From: Botryotinia globosa | Taxonomy: Eukaryota > Ascomycota > Leotiomycetes > Helotiales > Sclerotiniaceae | Direction: 5' to 3' | Length of the DNA stretch: 64,000 bases | Assembly (NCBI GenBank): GCA_014898425.1 | Contig: RCSZ01000015.1 | Location: forward strand, 1,724,164-1,788,163 | Part shown: positions 1 to 11,932 of the stretch, one piece after another | Layout of the letters: each line of letters opens with the position of its first letter | Numbering within the stretch: the first letter of the stretch is position 1 | Notes under the pieces: model-generated | Told to the model about the DNA's origin: nothing | The model's input: only the letters and a program-made list of their open reading frames with translations | Database searches by the model: none | Translations under genes and position numbers: made by a program

Positions 1-1404
1 AGCTTACTTGTGTTGTTGCTGGTGTCAGTTTTATTATAATTATGATTTTCAGGTATGTGGGACCAAGGATCTTAGTTCCGCTCATTACTAATTTGATTCA
101 GAGAGATGAAAAAGCGCCTTCAACCCCGATATCCAAGCGTTGCATACATACCCGATAGATTTCTAGTAGTGGTTATTTCGGCTATTCTAGCCTGGAAATA
201 TAATTGGGAAGACCTCGGACTCCAGATCCTGGGTGAGGTCAAATCGACTGGCGGAGCACCATTTACTTTCAGATGGCCATTCCAAATTTCTCATATGAAG
301 CATGTCCGAGAATCTATGGGAACATCTTTCTTGATCGCGCTTCTCGGCTTTTTCGAGTCATCCGTAGCGGCTAAAAGTCTTGCTGGTGCAGAGGGGAAAG
401 ACTTGATCCAAGGAGTACAGCTCAGTCCCAATCGAGAATTGGTCGCTCTTGGAGTTGCGAATTTGGTTGGTGGCTGCTTTCAAGCAGTTCCTGCATTTGG
501 TGGGTATGGTCGTAGCAAAGTTAATGCTAGTACCGGCGGAAAAACTCCCATGAGTAGCATTTTCTTAAGTTTGTTAACAGTGCTCTGCATTCTGTTCCTC
601 CTGCCTGCGTTCTATTATCTTCCGGTATACCTCCATAATTTCCCATACATTTTTCCTAAGCTAATATTGTCCTAGAAAGCGGTTCTCTCCTCAATGATTA
701 CGGTGGTAGCCTATTCTTTGATCGAAGAAGCTCCGCACGACATAGCATTTTTTATCCGAATTCGTGGATATACTGAACTAGGTCTTATGTTCATTATCTT
801 TGCCTCGACTATATTTTACTCACTCACCCTTGGTATCGCTATCGGAGTCGGTCTCTCTCTTCTTTCCGTTATCAAACACTCTACTCGTCCTCGTATTCAA
901 ATTCTAGGCCGCATTCCTGGTACCAACCGTTTCGAAAACGCTGAAGACAATCCAGAGAAACTGGAATTCATCGAGGGATGTCTCATTGTTAAAATTCCCG
1001 AGCCACTTACCTTCGCCAACACTGGTGATCTCAAAAATCGACTAAGACGATTAGAATTATACGGCACAAATAATGCCCATCCTGCACTACCTCGCGTACG
1101 GTCTCCTGAACACAACAAAAATATCATTTTCGATATCCACGGCGTCACAGGACTTGATGGTTCGGGTACACAGGTTTTAGAGGAAATTGTAAGAGGATAT
1201 AGAGATAGAGGTGTTAGAGTATTCTTTTCCCGTGGTCCTCAAGAAGGAACTCACATTTGGAGATTATTGGAACGAAGCGGGATTTTGGAAACTTGTGGAG
1301 GCAGAGAACATTTCGTCAAAGATGTGGAAGAGGCATTGAGATTGACGGAAACTGAAGTCGATCCAGATGCTACTAATTTGACAAATGATTCTGTGGGTAC
1401 ATGA
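1..1404 (+). CDS. SulP/SLC26-family sulfate-type anion transporter, 3' part (5' end outside window)
   Basis: Plasma-membrane anion (sulfate) permease; the first part of the gene lies before the window. I read exons 1-52, 102-624 and 676-1404. The first intron (53-101) starts GTATGT and ends after an ACTAAT branch site; the second (625-675) starts GTATAC with a GCTAAT branch. The 433 residues in view begin in a hydrophobic helix, pass PSVAYIPDRFLVVV and further membrane segments (FLIALLGFFESSVAAKSLAG, then AVLSSMITVVAY), and end in a cytoplasmic STAS domain at about residues 285-420 containing VTGLDGSGTQVLEEIV. Order and spacing fit SulP proteins. Substrate is inferred from the family; molybdate, bicarbonate or another anion is possible. 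It runs convergently toward xlnR. Confidence 0.9.
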
Positions 1405-2335
1405 TTGTATATATTTACAGGGGGTTAGCAGGTGTTGTCGCCGAAAATTTGACGGATTAGTCAATTAGTCGCCGGGCTAGGGATTTCCTTTCTTTTCTTT
1501 CTTGATATTTGATTCTTTGCTGATTGGGCTGTGTGTGGATTGGCTAGTATATGATTGATGAGCGAGCATTGCTTGGCGCATGGTTTGGTGATTGTCCGAT
1601 TAACGAGCGATTTGTATTCAATGATGAGATGAGATGAGATGAATGGAGATTTGTGTATATTGTATGTAGCACGGGATGGTAATTTGGAATGGAATGTAAT
1701 CATAATTTTGTTGATATTTTTAAGTTTGAATTTATTGAAATCCTTCCTTTTACAGTTGTAATAGTTACGCTTTGCTCTGACGAATGATATTGATAGTAGA
1801 ATGCATCATTGGAATTTTTGTAGTATTTCAGACAATTCTACATACAAAATTACACATATTTATTTATATATAGGTCTGCTTGTTTCAAAGACACATCCTC
1901 ACACCACATTCTCACTTCCAAAATCCAATCCCGATATACTTGAAGAGGCGCAAGGAAGAATTTTACATGGTATATACATCTGAATCATAAATACCAAAAA
2001 AGATCATATATATCTGTATCGAGTGAAGTAAAAGAAGATACACACACATCCAACTCCAGATCATCAAATCTCCATTTCCTTTCCTATCTGTTCCCTTCGA
2101 ACCCGGTCCATTTCATGAATTTCCTATCCTATCCTTTTCTTGGCCCTCCCATTTTCAGATATCCAGGTGAGGGTCTCCAAATTTCATAACTTGATCATAT
2201 TCCCGGTCCAGTAACCATGCCTTGCCTTACCTGCCTTGCCTATCCCATCCGATCCCATTCCGTCCAGTTAATCGCGCACTGCAAGAAAGCGAAAGCGCGC
2301 CAAGAGAGTAAAAAAGAAAGAGTTAAAAGAAATTT
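1405..2335. other. Convergent intergenic region, no gene seen
   Basis: This region holds the 3' flanks of the transporter and of xlnR. It is AT-rich with a short GATGA run near 1622-1642. The open frames inside it are short and have no recognisable protein features. Confidence 0.6.
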
Positions 2336-5300
2336 TCATAAAGCTAAACCCGTTCCATCGCCCGTCCAGCGATATAGAGAGAGCACTTCTCTCCGCTTCA
2401 ACTGTTGCTCGTTGAAGTCTTCTGGGATGCGACCGCGCACCTGTGCGAGTGCTGAGCGCATTACTTTGCGGAAATTGCGCTGGGGTGTTGCGTTAGTCTT
2501 CTGTGGATGTGATATCAAGTGGTGAGAGGGAGGAAGGGACTTTGGATCAATGAATAAATGGATCAATGCGGGACTGACCTGGTATTCTGTATTCAGCGTC
2601 GCGACACAGGCTTCGTGGGCTCGGACGATGGTTTCACAGGCTTTTACTACGCTGGGCGATGCTTCGACCTATTGATTTACGTTAGTTTCATAATTCACAT
2701 CATTTCTCTAGAAGGAAACCATGTAGACGAGAAAGAACCATACCTGAAGTTTATCGGCGATAAGTAATAACAGAAAGCTACCCTGCAACAAATACACACC
2801 AAAGAAAAACGGCATAAACTCCAACCCGGGATCATATTCCAAAATATTGTTTATGGCTTCTGCTGCACTAACAGCATGTCCCGTTGCGTTGATAAAACTC
2901 TGCGACGAGATCCATAGGTCGTTATCATCAAGTAAAGAAATCGGGTCCCATCTTCCCGTTAATAAGATGTGAAGAACATGCATGACATGTGTACCATAAG
3001 CCACCACAATCCGTGTTTGGATATTGGCTTCGGATACGTGGCTGGAGGATACGGTGTGAACTGAATGAACCGAAGGAGAGCCGATATCGTTGTGTTCGAG
3101 AGATTTGTTTGGCGTGGAGGATGAATTGTTTCCTTCCATGTTTTGGTCTTTTGGGTCATCTGGCAAGGGGGGAATTTGCTCCGCTTCGAAGGCTCGTAGA
3201 CTCTGACCATAGGCATCGAGTTGTTTTGCGATTTCATTGGCATGATCGTCCCACTCGCGAGCAGAGCGAAAGCCAATGCCAAATCGAGGATGGTTTTTGG
3301 CGTGGTAGAGGTCTACGATCTCGCCGAGAATCGTCATAAGGGGTAGGAAGTATCCGAATATACTATGTCCAGTACACTCAAAGTTAGGTCCGTGCCTCCG
3401 TATACGATGAGTGCCCGAAGGGGAAGTAATATGAATGCTTGAATCACCAGTATAGTATTCTCCAGCCTGCCATAATGCGTCATCCATTGGCTGGAGAAGA
3501 CCATCACATTCTATATCCAACAGAAAGAGTGGCCTGTTGTAACACAGTGCGAGGTGCCTGTCCACTGTATAACAAAGCCACCAGATCCTTCTTCTCTCTT
3601 CCCTCTCTTCTTCAGTTATCGGCCCTGGAGTCCGAGGTAATTCATCATCATCTTCTCCATCAGCATCCACATCATTGGCTCCTTCACTTGGTTGTTCTGG
3701 GGCCATTGGTGCTGGATGGTGGGGCAATTCCCTTCCTAATTTAAGTTCACGAGCTAATGACCAAGCCGCATTCCACCAACGCAGGCTCGCTCCTTTGTAC
3801 TCGCTAGCTGACACAACAGTAGCGAGATGAATATAAGTTACAACATCGTCAAGAGTGCCAGCTGCACCGAAAGCACCTGTTTCGTTCAGTGCATCTGTAG
3901 ATACCGAACCGGGCATTGCTACACCAAGACCGCCCAACGCCACACCATTAATGACAGTATTAGAGAAATTGGAAGCAGATTCATTGCTTCCGGAAGTTCC
4001 ATGAATAAGAGGTTTAAGAAGACCGACAGTAAGTTCGAGTAATTTTTGACAAATTCGTCCACGAGATGATGGACTGGCTGTTAGAAAAGCTGCGTCACTA
4101 GTTTGTGCCACAACCCACAACATGCTAGCAAGTAAAGCGGGCGTACATTGCCGAGGTTTCGTAGGGTGAAGTATCGAGTGTTTGCGAAAGACGTAACCGA
4201 GAATATAAGGAGAGGTAGGGTGCATCAAAGCTGATGACGAGCTTGCGAAATATAATTCGAGTAAATCACAAGCTAAAGGTATGGGGATGATACTGCCAAG
4301 GTGAGGTACCAATGGCTGTAGCACGGGATATCGTAGAGGTGCATTGAAGTTCTGATGTGTCACGTGTTGGTACTGGTTTGAAGGAGAGGGTAATGACATC
4401 CACCCACCGGGTGAAGGGGCCTCAGAGCCCATAGGAAAACCGGTCAAAGGGCTTTCGGCTAAACGAAACTGACCTTGGGTATTACCCGTAAAATTAGGCG
4501 GGCTTTGGCCCTGTATAGCATAGGGTAGATCTGAATAACCGGTCTGCGCCGGGTTAAAGTTTGCATGACTGCCACTGCCGTTCATCATGTGGGGATTTAA
4601 GGTAGAGCGGTAACCGTGCATGCTTGAGTAGCCATGCAAATTCAGGGACCCAGGGCTCCCGATTTGATCGACATCTGCGCGGCTAACGTGGGGCGGATGT
4701 CCTTGGGATGGTACTTCTGTCAGGCTTTCGAGACTACCAGCACGAATTCTTCCTTTCATCAATTCACGAGCTGAAGGCTTCTCAACTGCGGCTGTGTTAA
4801 GACTTAAAGACCTGGATGGTGTATGTCGTGGGAATTCAACATTTTCGTTTGTCAAGGAAATGGCGGAAGTTGGATCATTGCGGGACTCCACGGGCGATCT
4901 CTCTTCGGACGATTGATCAGTAGGTGATTTTTGTCCATTGGCAGCAGCGGCGGCGGCGGCTTGTTGCGCAAGATCTTTTCGAGAAGCTTTTCCTCGCTTT
5001 TTTCGTTCACGGATATACTCGCATCCTAGTCCAAATTCTATATCCTCATGAGCCTTATCCGTTAGATCTCAATGAAAATACTTACCGACACAATGAGCGC
5101 AGGGACTTTGACCATCGCATTTAGTCCTGAGCTGATTACACTGATCGCAAGCTCTGCTGATCCTTCTTCGAATTGGTCCAGAATTCCCGGTCCCTCTGGC
5201 AGATGTAGCGTTGCCTCCTGGAATTCCCATTGCATAAGGATGCTGTCGATGTTTTGAAGTAGCATTTCTGTGACCCTGTGAGCTTTGACGAATGTCCACT

Positions 5301-5461
5301 TGTTGTTGGTGAAGCTGTGAGATAGCATATTGTGAGCCATGAGCAAGAGTATCTAAGCCTGAAGTGTGCATGTGATTGGATGGTAAGTGTCCGTTAGACA
5401 GCATATTGTTTGAGGGCATGGTATTATATGCCGAGAAACGATGAAGGGGATTGGAAAGCAT
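2336..5461 (-). CDS. xlnR: XlnR/Xyr1 xylanolytic and cellulolytic transcriptional activator
   Basis: Zn2Cys6 transcription factor that switches on xylanase, cellulase and D-xylose-use genes. Exons on the minus strand are 5461-5086, 5037-2744, 2668-2579 and 2479-2336, giving 967 aa, the usual XlnR length. The start [12 protein letters not shown] matches the family N-terminus. The zinc cluster (about residues 105-132) has C-x2-C-x6-C-x5-C-x2-C-x6-C spacing after [16 protein letters not shown] and is followed by the basic [17 protein letters not shown] linker. The fungal-specific middle domain includes [20 protein letters not shown]. The C-terminus ends [12 protein letters not shown], typical of XlnR. 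The first intron (5038-5085) splits the last part of the zinc cluster. All frames close, so the gene looks intact. Confidence 0.95.
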
Positions 5462-6496
5462 TTTGGAGCTGATGCGCGAACAAAGTTGCTAGAACAAGGT
5501 TGGTTTGAAGAGACTTAATCTAGCTGTGATGGAAGCTCTGTTAATGGTTGACAGATTTAATAGTTGATAGTTGACGAGCTTTCCAGAAGATGCAAGTAAA
5601 TAAGGTTCGAAGATGTTTGTAAGAGTGCGATTCGAGCATCTATATCTCCTGAATACGGCATGGAACTGACATGTACCTTGGCTCCCTGTATATCAGCAGG
5701 ACTGTCTTGGAAGGGGAAATAAAAGCTAAAATAACAGGCACAAGATGACAGGGCAAAGTTTCTAACATGAGCTCATGAACTAATAAAGTCTATCAACTAT
5801 ATGGCGGGGTTCGCATGAAGTACCGGTAAAGGACAAGAGGCATGTTCCCTTCCTAAAGTTTATTGATCTTAACTTGTGGAGAGAACAAGGATTAAGAAAA
5901 TCGGCGAATAGGTCCAGGGTATGCAGATGCTGGTCTTTTGGTCTCGGAGAGCCTACCCCACGGTGGCATCACCTCCGAATGTCTTTTCCTTCGGTCATAC
6001 TTTTTCCGAAAATCTTGAAATCGAAGATTGAATCATCAAGGATGCTCTGGTGGTTGGTGTGAACAAGGTTTGAATTTTTTGTTGAAATTCCAACACTCGA
6101 CCAATAATACTCGCTCAATAGAAACGAGGACGGCCAGTGACAATGTAGGTATAGAGTATGATAAAGATAATATCACTTATCGTTTTTTCTCTTTCTCTCT
6201 CCTGCAGTACTTTCATAATCTCGTCGTTTCGTTTTGCCATTCAATCCATGACTTGGTTGAGGTTGACATGGGGTCCAAATATGTACTGTAGTACTGTAGT
6301 AGGCTAGTCGCTCGTTTAACTAGCTATCGGTGGAGTGGAGAACGGAGTGAGTGGAGCGAGTCTCTGGCGAACTCTTAATATTTGCCATCCGTCAACTTTA
6401 TTCAGTGGATTGAGAAGGATTGGACAAAAGGAAAATTAGTCAACTCGGTAGGACACGGCTCTATCCTTCAATTGGCAGTTCTTAGTCTTGTCAACA

Positions 6497-6520
6497 GTGT
6501 TCTAGTGTTCTAGTGTTCTA
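6497..6520. repeat. Three direct copies of an 8-bp unit (GTGTTCTA)
   Basis: Three perfect head-to-tail copies of GTGTTCTA, followed by a partial GT. A minor slippage-type repeat in the xlnR upstream region. Confidence 0.85.
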
Positions 6521-6765
6521 GTCCATGAGCTTGCGCAATAAATCACCCTCAAGAAAACGGGATCAGGGATACGATCTCTACTATTGTCTTTTAGTAGTGT
6601 AGCACACATGAACGAGTGAGTTATTCAGGAAGTTGTCAAGACTCAAGACAATCCAGATTCCACATCCTTTGGAATCGAAATTCTCAAACGAGTGATCATC
6701 AGGGCCCCCCTCGAGTCAACCTAGTTCAACCCAAATCGACCCCCTCCTCCGATGTTGGTGTGACC

Positions 6766-6795
6766 AGGAAATTTTAGGAAATTTTAGGAAATTTT
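6766..6795. repeat. Three direct copies of a 10-bp unit (AGGAAATTTT)
   Basis: Three perfect tandem copies of AGGAAATTTT in the xlnR upstream region. No function can be assigned. Confidence 0.85.
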
Positions 6796-9700
6796 AAGGA
6801 CGACAATCATCGTTGTTGGGACAAGGTAATGATCTGTGTTCATTTCCCCCGTCGAGGCCTTATTTCTCCATCGCTTTTTAAGAATTACCTTTCCCCACAC
6901 CCCTTTTCATCTTAATATACTCGGTACATCGAGTTGAGCAAATGTGAAAGCAGAGGTGAAAGTGGGTGGCGTCAATTTAGTGATGATACGGTGCTGAGAT
7001 CCGTAATGTGATGTGCAAGTACATTTCTCAATGAAAGCTTGCCTGCTTGCTTGGTTTCTTTCTTAATTAGATGATATGTTTTGGTAGTGTATATGTGCGT
7101 ACTCGGTATGAGTTTGTGCTCCAACTCTATCTTGACAATTAATGCGCCAATGAAACATCAACATTTGATTCAGATCCCGCTTTTCTAGAAGCCGTAATGG
7201 ATATTTTGGATACCTTTCTCATTCATGTACTTAACTATTGAATTTAAAGTCATTATTCCATCGTAATCCATCGTAATGGTGCGCATAATACTTCAATGTG
7301 AGTGAGATAGGTACATCAAGTCCCCTCTCTGATCGCCATTTTCAGCCCGAGGTAACTTCCTTTCGGGCACCACACAAGATCTCCACACTTCAATCATCAG
7401 ATCAGCAGTTTCCAATCTTCAGCGCAGCATTCCATTCGCAGCATCTTCCCGAGCACAACCACACATGTTCTGGGAAGATCAATGCAACAAACACATGCAA
7501 ACAACATTCATGACACGGTAATAAGATTATGGATAGTAAAGAGTACGTTAGCGAGGTTGGGTACTCGAGTCTAGCTGGTGCTGAATGCATGTCAATTCTC
7601 ATACATACATACTTACTTACTTACCGAAAAGGAATCGGATATGGTACGACCAGTATTGTTCTCATTGAATTGTTAGTGGTTATTCCTGGTTACTTGACCA
7701 TCCAAGCACCAAACGGTCCGATGTTCCTCGTCCTCATTCGAGCTTGCTCGTCTGCACATGCTTTCGCTTGCACGTTTATATGTGTTGCTTTAATCCCAAT
7801 GTGACTCTGTGCCCGACCCCAACTTCTTGGCAACCCCATATCGATTGTGTTGATTTGATGAAAGCTCGTAAGCAAAGTCACATTTTAAGCCGTGATCAAT
7901 AAAACAATTCATAAATTCACTCTCTATCTCATCTCCAAGGTCGGTAACAGTCGGGTCACGTCAGGCTTTCGAAAGGGTGCAGCATGCAATATGCACATCC
8001 AACAGAATCCTGAAGGTCTATCCTTCTCCAGATCAAAAAGATCCCCACGTATTACCAGGTGCGAGTCCTTGATAAGCGTGAGAAAATTGGAACTGCCATA
8101 TGCAGGTGCAGCTGTTAGTAGGACCAAAATGCGGAGTCCCGAGGAGATCCATGTTAAATTTCCCCGTGAAACTCCCCCATTCCCTTGAGAATCAGAAGTA
8201 ACTCTGTTCTTCTCCAGAGTCAGTACTTACTTCTCTGCCCTTTCAGTCAATCTCTGTTGAGGTGACATTAGATTTTGTCATCATGCGAATCATTCATTTC
8301 TTTCATGTCAAGCAGGGGTGGCGGATTGTTGGTATCTGGATGTGATAATCCTACTTTCCATGGTCCCTTGTAATATCATGTGCCAGGATGAGAAATATTA
8401 ACGTAGGCATTTCGTCTCGGACTCCGTGTCTAGGGTGTCAAAGATATTAGTTAGACAATAAGCTTTAGCCAGCCACCCGAGAAGCGCAATAAGGCCCGTG
8501 TCTCTTCAGGAGCCGAAATCCGCCGCCATCGAGGTGGAAATCTTAAGGTTGGCGCGATATACTGAGGAAATCCAGATGAAATATACGTGCCATTATCATA
8601 TATTGAGACCATCCCGGGGACCCCTATTTTGAACCCCAAGTTCACAAGTGCGTCGTGAGGTTGTCAAATCATGAGTAGAAGAAATGTCTGGACCCGTGTA
8701 CTGATATATTGATTTTCCAGGAACAAGTTGACCAATACTGAACATTAAACCCACGGAAAAATCTCCGATTACTCCACGTTCTAGTGAAACCTGCACCGTG
8801 AGAGAAGCGCTGCGGTGAATGGGCCGATGTTCCCGCACTTTTTTTACCTTGCTACCCCAGATCAACGAGCCTCTTACCATAAGTCTCACAGCTTGATAGT
8901 CTTTATATTTTTTGGTTGAATTTCTTCACTCTCAAACACCAGCTGACTTGAAGATCCCCATTTCTTGCTCTTTTAACATACGGTGATCACGACCTGAATC
9001 TTAGATCGCACCAAACACGAATTTGGAGGGTCGGAAAATGTTTACCAATGTAGAAACTCATATCGGTCCTTCGATGGCGAAAGATTGATATCGGAGGAAT
9101 TCGAAACAATTTGATGGCTTAGTACATTCCATTCTGGAACTAGGATGGGATTGAGGTGGGATCACAAAGTAAGATGCATTTCCCCCTAGCCACACGTGTT
9201 AACAAACATGCTGAACAAGACCGTCAGAAACGCCTTTTTCGATGCAAAAGATGCTCTCATAGGAAGATTGTCAAAATTGTACAATGAGCGTTGGGATATC
9301 TTTTGGAGGTCAGACGCTGCTATCCATGGCATGGCATGCCAACTCGAGTGACAATCCTGATGTCGTGTCACTCTGAATTACTCGAGGCGATGTGGTACCG
9401 CATTGGAAGTCAACATGAGATCAATGTCGCAGTATTGTAAGGTTGGACTAGGTGTATATTGTACCACCACGATCCCACCACGTAGGTTTAGTAATTCTGG
9501 ATAGTCATCCGTTAAGCACCTTTTGTGGAATGATCTTTTAGAGTCGATGTTAACGATGCGGATTTTGGCACCTATTGAAATGTCAGCCGCCAGAAACGCC
9601 ATCACCAAACCACATATTAATAGGTCAGCCGGTTGGGGCGCTTGTAGGGCGATTAGAAATTGAAACCCAACACTCACCTCTTCAATCCATTTTCATTCCT

Positions 9701-10448
9701 TTAACTTAAGCCAAATCATTATGGTTAGGCCTACAGATATTGAATTCTAGACTGTATTGAGATCCTACCTACTTGGGAAGGTACTTCAAAAGTTACTAGG
9801 GGTAGTACCTCGAAGGCATTGAGCTTCGTAACAAGCATGTGAATATGTTATTTCTTGAAATCATAATAAAGGGGACTGCCGAACATGTACAGCCGAATTG
9901 ATAATGAATGAATGCCCGACCCCGAAGCTCGAGCTTGTCTGTTCATGGGTACTTGAAGTATCTTGCTTGCCTAGGAACAAAGGGTCCGAGAATTACGAAG
10001 GTCTCGTTATATGGCAGCTGCTGGTAGTAAATGTGCGATATAAAGGTGCATGCGATAAGAGTACATATAGAGCACAACTATCAGCATACGATGTATACCT
10101 CGTACTTGAGGCCGGTTCAAGGAATGGCAAGTTTTGTTGATTAGGACCCAAGTCTACTCGAGTACTTACAAAGTACAGGTAATAAGCAGAGCCAAGATGA
10201 AAGATGGCACGTGACGCGGGTGATTCTCAAAGCGAGGATTGATTGGTGGTCCGATAGGGTCATGTGATCTTTGGTAGAATGTTAGTTCGCTCATATCTCG
10301 GCGTCCAAGGTTCTCGACGTCATTGCTTCATTACTGGGAATAACCTCAAAAGAATATCAAGACATGTCAAGATCTGGCCCTCGTTTGGATCTATTCCACT
10401 TCCTTATGTAATGCCGCTTCAACCTTTCTGAAACTCAGTCCACGTCAC

Positions 10449-10509
10449 GTATGGTATGGTATGGTATGGTATGGTATGGTATGGTATGGTATGGTATGGT
10501 ATGGTATGG
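10449..10509. repeat. (ATGGT)n microsatellite, about 12 copies
   Basis: Eleven perfect ATGGT pentamers run from 10451 to 10505, with partial units on both sides. The tract ends about 290 bp before the start codon of the oxidoreductase at 10803. It is likely variable in length between strains. Confidence 0.95.
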
Positions 10510-10802
10510 CCAATACGTTTCCTCATTTTCTTTTCTGGTTAGTTTCATTTTGAGTTTCTGGTTGATGAGGAATCAACATTATTGATTAAGTTATCTCCGA
10601 TGTGTCTACCTAGTTACATCATCAAACTAGGAGATAACAATCCACTCAGGCGGGGTGATCTTAGCCATCGTTTTCTTTGTACTTGGTATGTATATATCTG
10701 CTCACATCTTTGTCACATTAACATCATTCACAGCTTTATATTCCCGTTCATTGAACCTCATACTTTCCTCACATTTACACATATAATCAACAACCAATCA
10801 AT

Positions 10803-11932
10803 ATGTCCCAATCCATTCCCAAAACCACCAAAACTTGGAGAATTGAAGGATCAAACGGATTTGATAGCTTGAAATATGATACTCAAGCTACACTTCCAGA
10901 GTTGGGTGCTAACGACGTTCTTGTGAAATTTCACGCTGCTTCATTGAACTACAGAGATTTGATAATACCCAAAGTAAGTTTGTAAAACCAATGCTACCTT
11001 TGGTGATACTGCTCCCGTACTTGAAACTAACCAGTCATTTTCTTCCTTAGGGCCAATATCCATTTCCACGTAAAGATGGCATAATTCCCGGCTCCGATGG
11101 TGCTGGCGAAGTCCTTGCTGTCGGATCAAAAGTAACTCGATTTGCCCCCGGTGCCAAGGTCCTTACTCTTTTCAGTCAAACTCACTATGGTGGTTCGCTC
11201 GACCATTTATCTATGCAAAGTGGCTTGGGTGGTGTCATGGATGGTACACTTCGTCAACACGGTGTCTTTAACGAAAATGGGCTCGTAGACATGCCTTCCT
11301 CCCTTTCATACCTCGAAGGGGCAACCCTGCCATGTGCAGCCGTCACAGCCTGGAATGCTCTATATGGATTAAAGCCGCTGAAACCTAGTGATGTGGTTCT
11401 CACGCAAGGAACTGGTGGTGTTAGCATATTCGCTGTCCAATTCGCCAAAGCAGCTGGGGCAACTGTAATTGCCACAACCTCCTCCGAGTCAAAGGCTTTG
11501 ACACTCAAAAAACTCGGCGCCGATCATGTAATCAATTACAAAACCACTCCAGAATGGGGTGCACATGCCAAATCCCTTACTCCCAAGTCCGCTGGCGTAT
11601 CGCACATTCTCGAAGTCGGCGGTCCAACTACCATGGCACAATCTCTACAAGCCATCAAGATCGACGGAGTTATTAGTATAATTGGATTTGTGGGCGGACA
11701 AGCCAAAGAAAAGGAGCCAGGATTTTTGGACTGTTTGACAAACGTCTGTACCGTTAGAGGTTTGCTCGTAGGAAGCAGAGAAATGTTCGAGGATATGAAC
11801 AGGGCAATTGATGCAAATGGAATCAAACCAGTGGTCGATGAAAAGGTATTCGGACTGGATGAGCTTAAAGAGGCTTATCAATATATGTGGGACCAGAAAC
11901 ATTTCGGCAAGTTGGCCATTAAAATCGAGTAG
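10803..11932 (+). CDS. Zinc-independent MDR oxidoreductase (quinone oxidoreductase-like)
   Basis: NAD(P)H-dependent medium-chain dehydrogenase/reductase of the quinone oxidoreductase/enoyl reductase type, probably cytosolic. Exons are 10803-10973 and 11051-11932 around a GTAAGT intron with a CTAACC branch, giving 350 aa. The N-terminal GroES-like part contains NYRDLIIPKGQYPFP and GIIPGSDGAGEVLAVGS. The Rossmann nucleotide-binding loop is GTGGVSIFAVQFAKAAGA at about residue 177. The cysteine and histidine zinc ligands of classical alcohol dehydrogenases are absent, and the segment VLTLFSQTHYGG stands where a structural loop would be. The start fits MSQSIPKTTKTW just after a CAACCAATCAAT leader. 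The exact substrate cannot be told from sequence. Confidence 0.92.

Larger units (their letters stand above)
5462..10802. other. 5.3 kb gene-poor region upstream of xlnR
   Basis: I see no convincing gene here. The xlnR side should hold its promoter and 5' leader. Short direct repeats occur at 6497-6520, 6766-6795 and 10449-10509. A weak relic-like open frame on the minus strand (9378-9677) is discussed under findings. Confidence 0.5.

Noticed and set aside
54..101. In-frame continuation (YVGPRILVPLITNLIQ) at the start of the transporter, implying a frameshift
   Set aside because: The segment 53-101 is a normal 49-nt intron (GTATGT donor, ACTAAT branch, CAG acceptor). Removing it joins the flanking helix and PSVAYIPDRF in frame, so no frameshift is needed.
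897..1703. Minus-strand open frames over the transporter 3' end
   Set aside because: They are antisense shadows or low-complexity intergenic frames without protein features.
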